Source of the DNA: Aphanothece saxicola GSE-SYN-MK-01-06B
Lineage (GTDB): Bacteria; Cyanobacteriota; Cyanobacteriia; PCC-6307; Cyanobiaceae
Assembly (NCBI GenBank): GCA_019359745.1
Contig: JAHHGT010000003.1
Coordinates: forward strand, 248,001 to 312,000
DNA: 64,000 nt
Direction: 5' to 3'
The notes under the pieces were generated by a model. The model searched no databases. It was given only the letters and a program-made list of their open reading frames with translations, and was not told the origin of the DNA. The position numbers and the translations under genes are program-made. Positions 1 to 9,711 of this stretch are shown one piece after another (position 1 is the first letter of the stretch; each line of letters opens with the position of its first letter).

Positions 1-505
1 AGCTGTTGAAATAGAAGTCTGAATAATCATCAATGCGCTTGAACGCATTCGCCATCGAAGAAAAGGACCGGCGCATGGCAAGCCAGGTGTCGAATGGGTC
101 GCGATGGGTGAAAAAGCAGGAGAGGGGAATCTGCCGGGTCCTCAGGATTTCAACCAAGCCTGGACATGCCGAGCCATCTGGGAAATGCTTGAACCTCCAG
201 CCTTCGCCAAACGTATGGTCCCGAATCATCAGGACGGAGGCCTCCTGATGGGCGAGGAACTTGTCGACGAGTAAGTGAAGCCGTCTTCCGTACTCCTGAA
301 GGGCCTCTTCTCTGCTGAACAATTCCAGAGCGCGTACCCGATGCAAGGGGTCCTCAGGGAAGTAGGTCGTTGGCGGGTTGTAGGAATATGGGTTGGTTTC
401 GCCGGTTAACCAGGCGTCCTTATCCAGCGCTTTGGCGATGTAGTGAAAGAGATAGGTCCCGGCAGAGCAGGGAAGATTGGCCACCAGGACAATTCGTTTG
501 TCCAT
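1..505 (-). CDS. Sulfotransferase-like protein, N-terminal part (runs off left edge)
   Basis: An open frame starts at ATG 505 and stays open to the left edge, giving 168 residues of the N-terminus. The first strand, VLVANLPCSAGTYLF, resembles the 5'-phosphosulfate-binding loop of PAPS-dependent sulfotransferases. A later HRDPFDTWLAMRRSF resembles the 3'-phosphate-binding segment, which is normally R-x-P and then Ser/Arg. Such enzymes transfer sulfate from PAPS to sugars or other acceptors, but the acceptor cannot be told from this fragment. It lies 127 bases downstream of rpsD on the same strand, beyond that gene's terminator, so it is probably transcribed on its own. Another P-loop transferase of the sulfotransferase superfamily remains possible. 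Confidence 0.55.
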   Translation of the reverse strand, partial: MDKRIVLVANLPCSAGTYLFHYIAKALDKDAWLTGETNPYSYNPPTTYFPEDPLHRVRALELFSREEALQEYGRRLHLLVDKFLAHQEASVLMIRDHTFGEGWRFKHFPDGSACPGLVEILRTRQIPLSCFFTHRDPFDTWLAMRRSFSSMANAFKRIDDYSDFYFNS

Positions 506-579
506 ACTCTCTTTCTGATTGATTTCGATGATAGGGGGCCAATCTGCTTGACAGGCGCGATTGTTCAGGGACTGGCTGC

Positions 580-607
580 AAAAAGCCCCCGCCGCTGGGC
601 GAGGGCT
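580..607 (-). terminator. Rho-independent terminator after rpsD
   Basis: An inverted repeat (AGCCCCCGCC, loop GCTG, GGCGAGGGCT on the plus strand; one C-A mismatch) is followed, in the minus direction, by five T residues. It starts about 25 bases past the rpsD stop codon. Confidence 0.8.
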
Positions 608-631
608 GGGAAAGATCGCTGGGGACGCTGC

Positions 632-1240
632 TCAGACCTTACGGCTGTAGAACTCCACCACCAGCAGTTCGTTGATCTCGAGAGCGACCCATTCGCGCTC
701 GATGCGACCGCCCACCTTGGCGGTCATCTTGGCTTTGTCGAACTCCAGATGGGGTGGGATGTTGGCCAGGCCGGGGAACGCCAGGTTGGCTTCGGCAAGG
801 GTCTTGCTGCACTTGCGCTCGCGGATGGCGACCACGTCGCCGGCCCTGCACTGGTAGCTGGGGATGTCCACCACGCGGCCGTTCACGGTCACGTGGCCAT
901 GGTTCACCAGCTGGCGGGCGCCGGGAACCGTGGGACCGAGGCCGAGGCGGAAGCAGATGTTGTCGAGTCGGCCCTCGAGCAGCTTGAGCAGGTTGGTTCC
1001 GGTGGAACCTTCCTGGGCACGAGCTTTCTTCACGTAGCGCACCAGCTGACGTTCGGAAATGCCGTAGTTGAAACGCAGTTTCTGCTTTTCTTCGAGACGG
1101 ATCGCGTATTCGGAGCGCTTGCGACGGGCTTGGCCGTGCTGACCGGGAGGATAAGACCGTTTGGCGGCCTTACGGGTGAGACCGGGAAGGTCCCCCAAGC
1201 GCCGCGTGATCCTCAGGCGAGGGCCGCGGTAGCGAGACAT
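632..1240 (-). CDS. rpsD: 30S ribosomal protein S4
   Basis: The 202-residue product matches bacterial S4 over its full length, beginning [10 protein letters not shown]. The N-terminal S4 domain (about 1-90) has no CxxC zinc knuckle, so it is the zinc-independent C-minus form. The S4 RNA-binding domain follows at about 91-155 ([18 protein letters not shown]). S4 is a primary binder of the 5' domain of 16S rRNA in small-subunit assembly. The gene stands alone here, as is usual in cyanobacteria where rpsD is outside the alpha operon, and has its own terminator at 580-607. It is divergent from yidD. Confidence 0.97.
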   Translation of the reverse strand: MSRYRGPRLRITRRLGDLPGLTRKAAKRSYPPGQHGQARRKRSEYAIRLEEKQKLRFNYGISERQLVRYVKKARAQEGSTGTNLLKLLEGRLDNICFRLGLGPTVPGARQLVNHGHVTVNGRVVDIPSYQCRAGDVVAIRERKCSKTLAEANLAFPGLANIPPHLEFDKAKMTAKVGGRIEREWVALEINELLVVEFYSRKV

Positions 1241-1306
1241 AAGGGAAAGTGACGGAGGTGGGAGGGTGCGGCCCTAGGGCCGGACGGGGCGGTTCACGCT
1301 TGCGGC

Positions 1307-1615
1307 ATGCTGGGAGGACCCGGATGCCCGCGCTTGCAGCGCCAACCACCCACTCTAAGCGGCGACGGTCCCTCAGGACGTCCGGCGACCCTTTCCTCCG
1401 CCGTGGCCGGCGTGTTGCTGGCCCTGATCGGCGCCTACCGCCGCTGGCTTTCGCCCCTGCTGGGCCCCCGTTGCCGCTTCATTCCCAGCTGCAGCGCCTA
1501 TGGGTTGGAGGCGATCAGCCGCCATGGCCCCTGGCGCGGCGGCTGGCTCACCCTGAAGCGGATCGGCCGTTGCCACCCCTTCACCCCCTGCGGCTGCGAC
1601 CCGGTTCCCGATTGA
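1307..1615 (+). CDS. yidD: Membrane protein insertion efficiency factor YidD
   Basis: The conserved YidD core runs from about residue 33 to 98: an amphipathic helix ([13 protein letters not shown]), the Cys-containing [14 protein letters not shown] block, and [15 protein letters not shown]. YidD is a small peripheral membrane protein that helps YidC insert proteins. The ATG at 1307 adds about 30 unconserved residues, so GTG at 1403 may be the true start, giving about 70 residues, closer to the family length. In many bacteria yidD sits in the rnpA-yidC cluster; here it is separated, and yidC lies at 10.2-11.3 kb. Its stop TGA overlaps the next start (TGATG). Confidence 0.9.
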   Translation: MLGGPGCPRLQRQPPTLSGDGPSGRPATLSSAVAGVLLALIGAYRRWLSPLLGPRCRFIPSCSAYGLEAISRHGPWRGGWLTLKRIGRCHPFTPCGCDPVPD

Positions 1616-1881
1616 TGCAGGAGCTGCTGCTGTTCACACGCCAGGGTTGCTGCCTCTGCGAAGGCCTCGAGGAGAAGCTTGGGGCCCTGGATCCCCCCCA
1701 GCCTCTGCACTTGATCGACGTGGACACCGACCCGGCCCTGCAAGCGCGTTACGGACTGGCTGTCCCCGTGCTGGCGCTGGCGGCGCGTGTGGACAGCCCG
1801 CTGCGGGAGTTGCCGCGGGTCTCCCCACGGCTGGCGGGAGCCCAGCTCCAGGCCTGGCTGATCAAGCAGGGCGTTCGCTGA
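1615..1881 (+). CDS. Glutaredoxin-like (DUF836 type) thioredoxin-fold protein
   Basis: The 88-residue product begins with a beta strand followed by a redox motif ([19 protein letters not shown]12-C-L-C15), then [22 protein letters not shown] with the cis-proline expected of a thioredoxin fold (VPVL). It matches the small glutaredoxin-like family next to yidD or murE in cyanobacteria. The ATG at 1615 overlaps the yidD stop by one base, so translation is probably coupled. The electron donor and target are unknown. Confidence 0.8.
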   Translation: MQELLLFTRQGCCLCEGLEEKLGALDPPQPLHLIDVDTDPALQARYGLAVPVLALAARVDSPLRELPRVSPRLAGAQLQAWLIKQGVR

Positions 1882-1891
1882 GGGTCACGCT

Positions 1892-3445
1892 ATGACAGGC
1901 GCCAGCTTCGTCCCGCCGGACGCCGCCGGCGCCACCATGTCACCGCTGCTTCAGCCGCTCCTGCATCAGGTGGGCCTGCCGCCGCTCCCCGACCCCACCG
2001 GCAGCCTGGCCGAAGCGGTGGTGAGCGGGGTCAGCTGCGATTCCCGCCGTGTCGCCCCCGGCAGCCTGTTCGTGGGCCTGCCCGGCACGGCCGTGGACGG
2101 CGGCAGGTTCTGGCCCGAGGTGCTGGCCGCCGGCGCCGTGGCGGCCGTGATCGGGCCGGCGGCGGCCGCCGTCCGTCCCCCGGCCCCGGGTGATCCCGTG
2201 CTGGTGGTGGAGCCGCCCCTGGCCCTGTGGGCCGGACGCCTGGCGGCGGAATTCTGGGGCCAGCCCAGCGGACGCCTGTCGCTGATCGGCGTGACCGGCA
2301 CCAACGGCAAGACCACCACCACCTACCTGATCGAGCACCTGGCGGCCGCGGCCGGCCGGCCGGCGGCCCTGTTCGGCACCCTGCAGAACCGCTGGCCCGG
2401 TCACAGCGCCACCGCGACCCACACCACCGCCTTCGCCGATCTGCTGCAGGCCGATCTGGCCCAGGCCGTCGCGGCTGGCAGCACCATCGCCGCGATGGAG
2501 GTGAGCTCCCACGCCCTGGACCAGCAGCGGGTGGCCGGCTGCCGCTTCGCCGGCGCGGTGTTCACCAACCTCACCCAGGACCACCTCGACTATCACCCCT
2601 CGATGCAGGCCTACTTCGAGGCCAAGGCCCGCCTGTTCGCCCCGGAGCTGCTCGCAGGCGGCGCGGTGGTGAATGTGGACGACCCCTGGGGCGCCCGCCT
2701 GGCCGAGCGGCTGGCGGGGGCGGGCCCCTGCTGGCGCTGCTCCCTGGAGGATCCGTCGGTGGAACTGCACATCAGCGATCTGGTGATGGGTGCCGATGGG
2801 GTGAGCGGCCGGCTGCACAGCCCATCTGGCGAAGGGTTGTTCCGCTCCCCCCTGGTGGGCCGTTTCAATCTGATGAACCTGCTGCAGGCGGTGGGGGCCC
2901 TGTTGCAGCAGGAGCTGCCCCTGCCCCAGCTCCTCGACGGCCTGGCCAGCTTCCGGGGGGTGCCAGGACGGATGGAGCGGGTGGGCGGCCCGGAGGGAGT
3001 GGCCCTGCCGGCGGTGCTGGTGGATTACGCCCACACCCCCGACGGCCTCGAGAACGCCCTGGCGGCCTGCCGCCCTTTCACCGATGGCCGGCTGATCTGT
3101 GTGTTCGGCTGCGGCGGTGACCGCGACCGCAGCAAACGGCCCCAGATGGCGGCCATAGCCGCCCGCCTGGCCGATGCGGTGGTGGTCACCTCCGACAACC
3201 CCCGCACCGAGGACCCGCAGCGGATCCTCGATGACGTGGTGGCCGGGATTCCCAGCGGCACCGAGCTGCTGGTGGAGGGCGACCGGGCCGCCGCCATCGC
3301 CGCGGCCATCGCCGCTGCGACGCCGCAGGATCTGGTGCTCATCGCCGGCAAGGGCCACGAGGATTACCAGATCCTCGGTACCACCAAGGTGCATTTCGAT
3401 GACCGGGAACAGGCGGCGCAAGCTCTGGGCGCCCGCGCTCTCTGA
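1892..3445 (+). CDS. murE: UDP-N-acetylmuramoyl-tripeptide synthetase MurE
   Basis: This cytoplasmic Mur ligase adds the third amino acid of the peptidoglycan stem peptide to UDP-MurNAc-L-Ala-D-Glu using ATP. The 517-residue product has the N-terminal UDP-binding domain (about 35-115), the ATP loop [12 protein letters not shown] (GTNGKT at 136-141), the central SSHALDQQR region and the C-terminal ligase domain. The meso-diaminopimelate specificity motif DNPR is at 435-438 and GKGHE is near 486. DNPR predicts meso-DAP as the added residue. ATG at 1937 is an alternative start that would remove 15 unconserved residues. It lies 10 bases after the glutaredoxin-like gene. Confidence 0.96.
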   Translation: MTGASFVPPDAAGATMSPLLQPLLHQVGLPPLPDPTGSLAEAVVSGVSCDSRRVAPGSLFVGLPGTAVDGGRFWPEVLAAGAVAAVIGPAAAAVRPPAPGDPVLVVEPPLALWAGRLAAEFWGQPSGRLSLIGVTGTNGKTTTTYLIEHLAAAAGRPAALFGTLQNRWPGHSATATHTTAFADLLQADLAQAVAAGSTIAAMEVSSHALDQQRVAGCRFAGAVFTNLTQDHLDYHPSMQAYFEAKARLFAPELLAGGAVVNVDDPWGARLAERLAGAGPCWRCSLEDPSVELHISDLVMGADGVSGRLHSPSGEGLFRSPLVGRFNLMNLLQAVGALLQQELPLPQLLDGLASFRGVPGRMERVGGPEGVALPAVLVDYAHTPDGLENALAACRPFTDGRLICVFGCGGDRDRSKRPQMAAIAARLADAVVVTSDNPRTEDPQRILDDVVAGIPSGTELLVEGDRAAAIAAAIAAATPQDLVLIAGKGHEDYQILGTTKVHFDDREQAAQALGARAL

Positions 3446-3466
3446 ACCGGACATCGCCCTGGCGGA

Positions 3467-4144
3467 TCAGGTCAGTTGCGTGGCATTCCGGTTGTAGCGG
3501 ACGTCGGCATCTCGGACCCAGCCGCCTTTGGCCACCTCCAGCCAGTCGTTGCGCCGAGCGCCGGTGAGTCCGATGGAATCCCCATTGACCACCTTCTTCA
3601 CGACGAGGGAGGTCGTGTTGGGTTGCTCGTGGACTTCAAGCGAGCCGTTGCGAGCGTCCGCCTTGGCCAGGAGGTTGTCATGACCTGTTGATCTGGACGG
3701 GGATCCTGTCGTGTTCCGGTTGGCGCCGTCACGGTCACGCAGGGCGGCCCAGGCCAGCAGTCCCAGGCCGACGGGAAGAAGGATCCACCAGGCGCGGCTG
3801 CGATCCACCGCTTGGGAGTCCTGCGCCATGGCGGCCTGACCGCTGAAGACGCCGACGCCCTGGCTGGCGCTGTAGGGACAGGTCAACCGGGAGGTGCCGG
3901 CGCCGTCCTTGGTGAGGTCAAAGACCACCTCGGCCCTGTCGGCATTCAAGGCCCTGGCGGAAATCACTTTGGCCTGATCGGTGCGCCATCCGTCCGTGGC
4001 GGCTCTTTCCAGGCACGCGGTCTGGGCGGATTGAACCAAGGCTTCGGGCGCCATCGCCATGGCTCCGCCAGCGACGCCAAGCAGCCCCAGGGCGGCCGCG
4101 GATGCGATGGCAAACTGGGTCAGGGATTGACGAGATTGGGTCAT
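3467..4144 (-). CDS. Exported membrane-anchored protein with bacterial SH3-like domain
   Basis: From ATG 4144 the product is 225 residues. It has a signal peptide (1 to about 31, ending GGAMAMA), a soluble part with two Cys (C44, C89), a membrane segment at about 119-135 ([17 protein letters not shown]), a Ser/Thr-rich linker, and a C-terminal SH3b-like region (about 165-216; [18 protein letters not shown]). SH3b domains usually bind peptidoglycan or other cell-wall ligands, so an envelope role is inferred. An upstream ATG at 4246 would lengthen the N-terminus but spoil the signal peptide. It is convergent with murE (21-base gap). Confidence 0.7.
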   Translation of the reverse strand: MTQSRQSLTQFAIASAAALGLLGVAGGAMAMAPEALVQSAQTACLERAATDGWRTDQAKVISARALNADRAEVVFDLTKDGAGTSRLTCPYSASQGVGVFSGQAAMAQDSQAVDRSRAWWILLPVGLGLLAWAALRDRDGANRNTTGSPSRSTGHDNLLAKADARNGSLEVHEQPNTTSLVVKKVVNGDSIGLTGARRNDWLEVAKGGWVRDADVRYNRNATQLT

Positions 4145-4551
4145 GGTGCAGCACTCCGTCAAAGACGAAAAGGGAAAAACAAAGCGAGACCCCGGGTTTA
4201 CGGCGGGAATCTGAAAAAGAATCGAAACGATTATTTCAGGAGCCAATGGGTGTCGACTTCTGGGTATTCCGTATCAACTTCCTGTCCTTTTTCACCGTAC
4301 GGTCTAAATGGGTGGGTGAAGTCAGAGTCCTGTGTCCATATGCAGCATCAGTCGACTCAAGCTGCTGCAGCTTCGCGGCATGGTTAACGAGGATCTTTTG
4401 GCCTCTATCCAGCCCCGCTTCTCTCCGGGCCATGGCCCCCTTCTTAGGCCGGCCTTTGTCAGGCATCTGCTGCAGGGAGCTCAAGGGATTCGGCGGAATG
4501 CCATTATCGGCGGGAACATTCCCTTTCACCGGTATGACCATTGGTGTTCCC
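4145..4551. other. Divergent intergenic region upstream of aqpZ
   Basis: These 407 bases separate the divergent SH3-domain gene and aqpZ. They are more AT-rich than their surroundings near 4150-4330. Short open frames on both strands show no recognisable domain, no good start context and no conserved-looking pattern. Promoters for both flanking genes are expected here, but no convincing -35/-10 pair was identified. Confidence 0.5.
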
Positions 4552-5274
4552 ATGTCCAAGAGGTTCCTGGCGGAACTGATCGGCACCTTCTGGCTGGTGC
4601 TGGGGGGCTGCGGCAGCGCCGTGCTGGCGGCCGTCTTCCCCTACGACAGCGCGGCTGCCAATCCCCTGGGCCTGGGTTTCCTGGGGGTCTCCCTGGCCTT
4701 CGGCCTGACCCTGCTCACGGCCGTCTATGCCATCGGCCATATCTCCGGCTGCCACATCAACCCGGCGGTCAGCTTCGGCCTCTGGGCCGGCGGCAAGTTT
4801 CCCAGCTCCGGTCTGCTGCCCTACATCGTCGCCCAGGTGCTGGGTGGGGCCATCGCCGGCGGCGTGATCATGCTGGTGGCAAGCGGCCGGCCCGGCTTTG
4901 AGCTGGGAGGCAGCAACCCTCTGGCCACCAACGGTTTTGGCGTGCATTCGCCCGGAGGCTATGGCCTGTTTTCGGCTCTGGTGATTGAGGTGATCCTGAC
5001 CTTCATCTTCCTGCTGGTGATCCTGGGGGCCACCCATAAGCAGGAGCTCGGCGCCATCGCCGGCGTGCCGATCGGCCTGTCGCTCACCCTGATTCACCTG
5101 ATCAGCATCCCGGTCACCAACACCTCGGTGAACCCGGCCCGCAGCACCGGCGTCGCCCTGTGGGTGGGTGGCGAGGCCATCGGCCAGCTTTGGCTGTTCT
5201 GGCTGGCTCCGATCCTGGGTGCCCTGCTGGCCGGCTGGTTCTACCGGGCCTTCTTTCAGCCCGCCGAAAGCTGA
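4552..5274 (+). CDS. aqpZ: Aquaporin Z
   Basis: The 240-residue six-helix channel closely follows the AqpZ pattern: [16 protein letters not shown] in helix 1, the first NPA box in [14 protein letters not shown] (N70), [21 protein letters not shown] with the second NPA box (N194-A196), and a terminal [15 protein letters not shown] helix. The aromatic/arginine filter is of water-channel type. The protein moves water across the plasma membrane. ATG 4552 was chosen because it aligns with the short N-termini of AqpZ proteins; ATG 4534 would add six residues. The last 19 bases overlap the end of the convergent aminotransferase gene. Confidence 0.95.
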   Translation: MSKRFLAELIGTFWLVLGGCGSAVLAAVFPYDSAAANPLGLGFLGVSLAFGLTLLTAVYAIGHISGCHINPAVSFGLWAGGKFPSSGLLPYIVAQVLGGAIAGGVIMLVASGRPGFELGGSNPLATNGFGVHSPGGYGLFSALVIEVILTFIFLLVILGATHKQELGAIAGVPIGLSLTLIHLISIPVTNTSVNPARSTGVALWVGGEAIGQLWLFWLAPILGALLAGWFYRAFFQPAES

Positions 5275-6530
5275 ATCAGCTCAGCCAGCTGAGTCAGCAG
5301 CCGCTCCACCTCGTCAGCCGTGCTGACCAGGTGGGTGCAGGCCCGCAGGCAGCGGGGGGATTCCAGGGTGCGCAACCAGGTGCCCCGGTCCCCCAGCTGC
5401 TTGACGACAGCCGCCGGATCCAGGGGGACACCTTTGGCATCCGCCATGGTGAAGCTCACCAGCCCCGCCGGTGGGGGCACCTCCAACAGGGTGTGAAGAC
5501 CGGGCATCCGCTGCAACCCCTCCCAGAGCTGGCCGCTGCGCTTGCGGATCGCCGCCAGCCGCCCGTGCGCATCACCCTCGGCCTCCAGCAGCTGCAGCGA
5601 TTGGTTCAGCCCGGCAAACAGGGGCGTGCAGGAGGTGGCCACCTCGAAGCGGCGGGCGTCGCGGTGGTAACCGCCGGCACCGGGCCCGTCGTGCTCCAGC
5701 GTGCGCCAGCCGATCAGGGTGGGGCTGCTGACCTCCAGCAGCCGCTCGGAGAGAGCCACGGCCCCGAGGCCTTCCGGTCCGCAGCACCACTTGTGACCGG
5801 TGCAGGCGTAGATGTCAGCGGCGGCAGCGGCCTCGGCCACCGGCAGGCTGCCCAGGGACTGGGCCGCATCCACCAGCAGCCAGGGATGGCGGGCATGGCC
5901 AGCGAGCTGGGCCGCCACCGCCGCGATCGGCATTGTCTGGCCGGTGTTCCAGAGCAGGTGGGAGAGCACCACCAGCCGGGTGCGGGGGCTGAGGGCCGCC
6001 TCCAGCCGTTCGCTCACGGCCGCTGCCGTGGCAGCAGCGTCACCGGTGAGATCGGCCACCGCCAGGGAGGTGATCCGCAGCTGGTGGCGCCGGGCCAACT
6101 CTTCAAGGGCGGCCACCACCCCGTAGTGCTCCGCATCGCCGACGAGCAGTTCATCACCCGGCTCCCAGGGCAGGCCCCAGAGGGGCAGCACGCACCCCGA
6201 GGTGACGTTCTCGGTGAAGGCCACCCGCTCCGGCACCACGCCGAACCAGGCCGCCAGCCGCTGCCGAAGCCCCGACACCGTGCGGTTCACATACGGCCAG
6301 ACGGCGTCGCTGAAGGGGCCCAGCTCCTGGATGGTGGCGAAGGACGCACTGATCGCCGCCAGCGATGGCGAGGGCAAGGGCCCCTGGCCTCCGAAGTTGA
6401 AGTAGAGCTTGTTGCCGAGGGCAGGCATCAGATCCCGCAAGGGGACTGGGGAGTTGGCCTCTGAGCGTGGCTCAAGGTGAGGCCCAGGCTCGTTGCTCAA
6501 GGGGGTTCTGGGGTGGCGTTCAGGCAGCAT
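5256..6530 (-). CDS. Class V aminotransferase / cysteine desulfurase-like PLP enzyme
   Basis: From ATG 6530 the protein has 424 residues. It has fold-type I PLP features of the class V family: [11 protein letters not shown] near the start, a PLP-aspartate in [10 protein letters not shown] (D221), and the Schiff-base lysine in [12 protein letters not shown] (K247). A catalytic Cys loop typical of true cysteine desulfurases is not obvious, so the substrate is uncertain. Possibilities include an isopenicillin epimerase-like or SufS-like activity. ATG 6428 (MPALGN) would start right at the conserved region and is a strong alternative. It lies 52 bases after the GDSL hydrolase gene on the same strand. 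Confidence 0.85.
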   Translation of the reverse strand: MLPERHPRTPLSNEPGPHLEPRSEANSPVPLRDLMPALGNKLYFNFGGQGPLPSPSLAAISASFATIQELGPFSDAVWPYVNRTVSGLRQRLAAWFGVVPERVAFTENVTSGCVLPLWGLPWEPGDELLVGDAEHYGVVAALEELARRHQLRITSLAVADLTGDAAATAAAVSERLEAALSPRTRLVVLSHLLWNTGQTMPIAAVAAQLAGHARHPWLLVDAAQSLGSLPVAEAAAAADIYACTGHKWCCGPEGLGAVALSERLLEVSSPTLIGWRTLEHDGPGAGGYHRDARRFEVATSCTPLFAGLNQSLQLLEAEGDAHGRLAAIRKRSGQLWEGLQRMPGLHTLLEVPPPAGLVSFTMADAKGVPLDPAAVVKQLGDRGTWLRTLESPRCLRACTHLVSTADEVERLLTQLAELIQLSAG

Positions 6531-6582
6531 GGCAGTGGATTCCCACGGGCCGGCAGACGCACGTTCCGACACGGCTGCCGGA

Positions 6583-7797
6583 TCAGCGGAGCGCCCCGAC
6601 GCCCGAACGCTTGCGGCGGTGGATCCGTTGGCGCAGCCGGCGGCTGCAGCCGAAGGCCACGCCGAGGCCGACGACAGGCAGTGGCGCAGGAACCTGTGCG
6701 ACCACATCGCCGTAAAGAGCCTGTCCCACACGCTGATGGACAGCCGTGCTGGGATGGAGATCGTCCCAGAACAGGCGTCGGGCGGCCTTCTGGGGATCGC
6801 TCAGGCAGGCGACATCGCGGATGCAGGGGACCAGGGAGTCATCCAGGCCAAAGGCACCAGGGTCGGCGTAGATCCTGTTGGTGACGGTCTGGAAGTCGAA
6901 CAACGTCAGGGTGGATCCAGCCAGGGTCGGGCGCACCTGATCGAGCGCGCTTTCGATCGAGGCATTGAAGACGTTGGAAAAGAGGCTGAGCGTCTGTGCC
7001 TGAGGCCCGCCCGGCGGGCCTGCCCCCGGGAGGCGACCCAGGTCAGGGGAGTTGAGCACCAGAAGGTTGCGGGCACCCCGTTGATGGAAATCAACGGCCG
7101 TCGCAACGATGTTGTTGACGGCGTTGCTGATGATCTGTTCAAACACCTGCCCGTCGACTGATGGTGGCGGGGCCTGAATCGTCGGGGGCCCAGGCTGGAG
7201 GACGCCGTCGAAACTGCCCGCCAGCAACCCTGGAGATTGGCTCAACGCAGCGGTGGTCTGGGTATAAAGAACGTCATTCGGAAACAGCTGAATCACGAAT
7301 AGGGATGTGGCCGGATTGAAGGCCGGCGCTGCGGCGATGAAGGCGTTCCGCTGCCAGGCGTTGCCGAGATTCTCGAAGAAGCCAGGGATCACCGGACCCA
7401 GGAACGGCGACACGCCGTTGTTGTTGGCCACGCCTGTGGTGGCCCCGCCGATCGCGTAGTTGGTGCCTCCAGCCAGGGAGGGCCGAAAGGGTGCCAGCGG
7501 ACTGGCGGCACTGAAGAATGGATCCCCCGGGTTGAAGCGATTCCAGAGAACTTCCACCGCCGTCGGCCCATTGCTGAACCGCCCATCGGCATAGGGCGGT
7601 GGTGGAAAGAGCACCGAGCCACCAGACGCCATCTGGGTTCTCAGGCCACCATTGCCACCGTCCAGGACGCTGTCGCCCACCACGAAGAGGTGCTCAAGCC
7701 TGGCGATCCGTGCCTGTGCAGGCAAGGAATGCAGCAGCGCCGTGAAAGCGGCGGCAAGTCCAAGCGATGGCAGCACGGTGGCCATGCCCGCCTCCAT
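6583..7797 (-). CDS. Secreted GDSL/SGNH-family esterase with PEP-CTERM-like tail
   Basis: The 404-residue product starts with a signal peptide (about 1-29, ending LPAQA). It has the SGNH blocks: FVVGDSVLDGG with nucleophile S43, GGTNYAIGGATTG, FPNDVL as the block III equivalent, and DDLHPS with the catalytic Asp/His (H348). Such plant-type GDSL lipases hydrolyse esters outside the cell. The C-terminus (about 369-390) has a Pro-rich VPAPLPVVG, a short hydrophobic AFG segment and an Arg-rich SRRLRQRI. This resembles PEP-CTERM sorting signals handled by exosortase. ATG 7785 is an alternative start. Confidence 0.85.
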   Translation of the reverse strand: MEAGMATVLPSLGLAAAFTALLHSLPAQARIARLEHLFVVGDSVLDGGNGGLRTQMASGGSVLFPPPPYADGRFSNGPTAVEVLWNRFNPGDPFFSAASPLAPFRPSLAGGTNYAIGGATTGVANNNGVSPFLGPVIPGFFENLGNAWQRNAFIAAAPAFNPATSLFVIQLFPNDVLYTQTTAALSQSPGLLAGSFDGVLQPGPPTIQAPPPSVDGQVFEQIISNAVNNIVATAVDFHQRGARNLLVLNSPDLGRLPGAGPPGGPQAQTLSLFSNVFNASIESALDQVRPTLAGSTLTLFDFQTVTNRIYADPGAFGLDDSLVPCIRDVACLSDPQKAARRLFWDDLHPSTAVHQRVGQALYGDVVAQVPAPLPVVGLGVAFGCSRRLRQRIHRRKRSGVGALR

Positions 7798-7868
7798 GTC
7801 AGCCTCGGAAGCCTAACGGCAAAAAGCAGACGTCCTTGCCGTGGGGATCACTCCATCGGTGGGAGCCA

Positions 7869-8057
7869 TCAATGGCTGGAGATCACCTGGCCCACCACCA
7901 CGGCCGCCACGGCCGAGAACAGGGTGATGCCGAGGGCGGTGAGCGGGCTCTGGCCCTGGGCCACCGCCAGGGTGGTGATCACGCCCGCCCCGAGGCTGGC
8001 CACGGCGAGCTGGGAGGTGAGTTCGCTGCCGGTGCGGGGGCTGGGGCTCGGGGTCAC
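7869..8057 (-). CDS. Small two-helix membrane protein, function unknown
   Basis: The 62-residue product, starting at GTG 8057, has two hydrophobic segments (LAVASLGAGVITTLAVA and ALGITLFSAVAAVVVGQVI) after a short Ser/Pro-rich N-terminus. No family was recognised by eye. It lies between ycf46 and the GDSL gene, all on the minus strand, with 160 bases of upstream sequence in which no other gene is seen. It was kept because the amino acid pattern looks like a genuine membrane protein rather than a GC-rich shadow. Confidence 0.5.
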   Translation of the reverse strand: MTPSPSPRTGSELTSQLAVASLGAGVITTLAVAQGQSPLTALGITLFSAVAAVVVGQVISSH

Positions 8058-8217
8058 GGCGGCTTCATCACGGTTGATGGCAAGACGCTACGGGCGGTGA
8101 ATCGTTCGTCACCCTCGCCCCCGGCAAGCTGTTACCAGGCGTGGTTGTTCTTCATGAAGCCGTTACATCGGGCCGCATCGATGCAATGAAAGTCTTCCAC
8201 TTTCGTGCCGATTGGCC

Positions 8218-9708
8218 TCACGAAAGCCGCCCGGCCCCGGAGGCGGGTCGGGCTCGGCCGCTGCTGGCCCAGCTGCGCAGGGCCTCCAGCTGTTCACGGG
8301 CTGTGCGCGAGAGGGGCACCACCTGGCTGGCGGCGGCGATCAGATCGGCCTCTCCAAGTTCGCGGCCGTCGCCGAAGGCCAGGTGCATGGCCTCGATCAC
8401 GGTCTGCTCCAGTTCAGCTCCGGAGAAGTCGGCGGTGCGGTCCACCAGCACCTCCAGCGGAATCGTGTGGGTCGGCCGCCGTCGCCGCAGCTGCAGATCC
8501 AGGATCGCCCGGCGCTCCTCGGCGTCGGGCAGTTCCAACAGGAAGATCTCGTCGAAGCGGCCCTTGCGCAGCAGTTCCGCCGGCAGCCGTTCCACCGCAT
8601 TGGCGGTGGCCACCACGAACACGGCACTGCTCTTCTCCGCCATCCAGGTCAGCAGGCTGGCCAGCACCCGTTGGCTGGTGCCGCCGTCGCTGCGGCCGTC
8701 GCCACCGCCGAAGCCCTTGTCGATCTCATCGATCCAGAGCACGCAGGGGGCCATGGCCTCGGCCCGCTGGATCATCTCCCGGGTGCGCGCCTCACTGGCC
8801 CCCACCAGACCGGCGAACAGGCGCCCCACATCGAGGCGCAGCAGTGGCATGGCCCAGCTGTGGGCGATCGCCTTGGCGGTGAGCGACTTGCCCGTGCCCT
8901 GGGGCCCGATCAGCAGCACCCCCCGGGGCAAGGGCAGGCCGTAGCGCTGGGCCTCTTCGCTGAAGGCCCGATGGCGTTGCTCCAGCCAGTGCTTGAGGGT
9001 CTCCAGGCCGCCGATGTCGGCGGGGGTGGCTTCCGTGGGGCAGTACTCCAGCAGCTCACTGCGGGCGATGGCCTGGCGCTTCTCCTCCAGCACCTCCGTC
9101 AGGTCTTCGATCCCCAGCTGGCCCCGCTGGGCCAGAGCCCGGGCCGCCAGCTGGCGCACCCGCTGCTCGCTCAGCCCGTGGCAGGCGGCCGTGAGCTGCT
9201 CGAGCACCCCCGGGGCCAGGGGCTGGCCGCTGGCCTCGGCGATCGCCCGCAGCAGCCGGCCGATCTCGCGGGCCTCCGGCAGGGGCAATTCCAGCAGGGT
9301 GACGCTGTCCTCCAGCTCCCGCGGCATCTGCCATTCCGGGGCGCTGATCACCAGGGTGTGGGGCACCTGCCGCAGGCCCGCGGCCAGGTTGCGCAGCCGC
9401 CGGCAGATCCCCGGATCATCGGCATAGCGGTGGAAGTCCTTCAGCAGCAGGATCGCCCCCTGCTCCGGGGGAAGTCCATCGAGGCCACTGAGGGCGGCCA
9501 TGGGCTGACGCACGGCCTGACCCTGCAGGTTGGGGGCGCCGGCCAAGCCGCCGATGAAGTCCCAGCGCAGCAGGGTGCGCCCCCCCAGGCGCTCGGCGGC
9601 CCGCTCCAGCAGCCCCTCGACCCGCTCCTCCTCGAGGCTGCGGATCCAGAGGATCGGCGTGCGGGAGCGGATCAGAAGATCCAGCTGATCGGCCAGGTCG
9701 TGGACCAT
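8218..9708 (-). CDS. ycf46: AAA ATPase of the Ycf46 family
   Basis: The 496-residue product has a Ycf46-type N-terminal domain (ADQLDLLIRSRTPILWIRS, WDFIGG) and a C-terminal AAA module: Walker A GPQGTGKSLTAK (K274), Walker B CVLWIDEIDKGF, and the sensor/arginine-finger region after RFDEIFLLELPDAEER. Ycf46 proteins are found in cyanobacteria and plastids and have been linked to regulation of photosynthesis and inorganic carbon use; that role is known from the family, not seen here. It lies three bases after the yceD-like gene and closes the rpmH-yidC run. Confidence 0.9.
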   Translation of the reverse strand: MVHDLADQLDLLIRSRTPILWIRSLEEERVEGLLERAAERLGGRTLLRWDFIGGLAGAPNLQGQAVRQPMAALSGLDGLPPEQGAILLLKDFHRYADDPGICRRLRNLAAGLRQVPHTLVISAPEWQMPRELEDSVTLLELPLPEAREIGRLLRAIAEASGQPLAPGVLEQLTAACHGLSEQRVRQLAARALAQRGQLGIEDLTEVLEEKRQAIARSELLEYCPTEATPADIGGLETLKHWLEQRHRAFSEEAQRYGLPLPRGVLLIGPQGTGKSLTAKAIAHSWAMPLLRLDVGRLFAGLVGASEARTREMIQRAEAMAPCVLWIDEIDKGFGGGDGRSDGGTSQRVLASLLTWMAEKSSAVFVVATANAVERLPAELLRKGRFDEIFLLELPDAEERRAILDLQLRRRRPTHTIPLEVLVDRTADFSGAELEQTVIEAMHLAFGDGRELGEADLIAAASQVVPLSRTAREQLEALRSWASSGRARPASGAGRLS

Positions 9709-9711
9709 GGC

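Noticed and set aside
4236-4586. 116-codon minus-strand frame between the SH3 gene and aqpZ
   Set aside because: It runs into the aqpZ start, has no domain and no plausible start signal.
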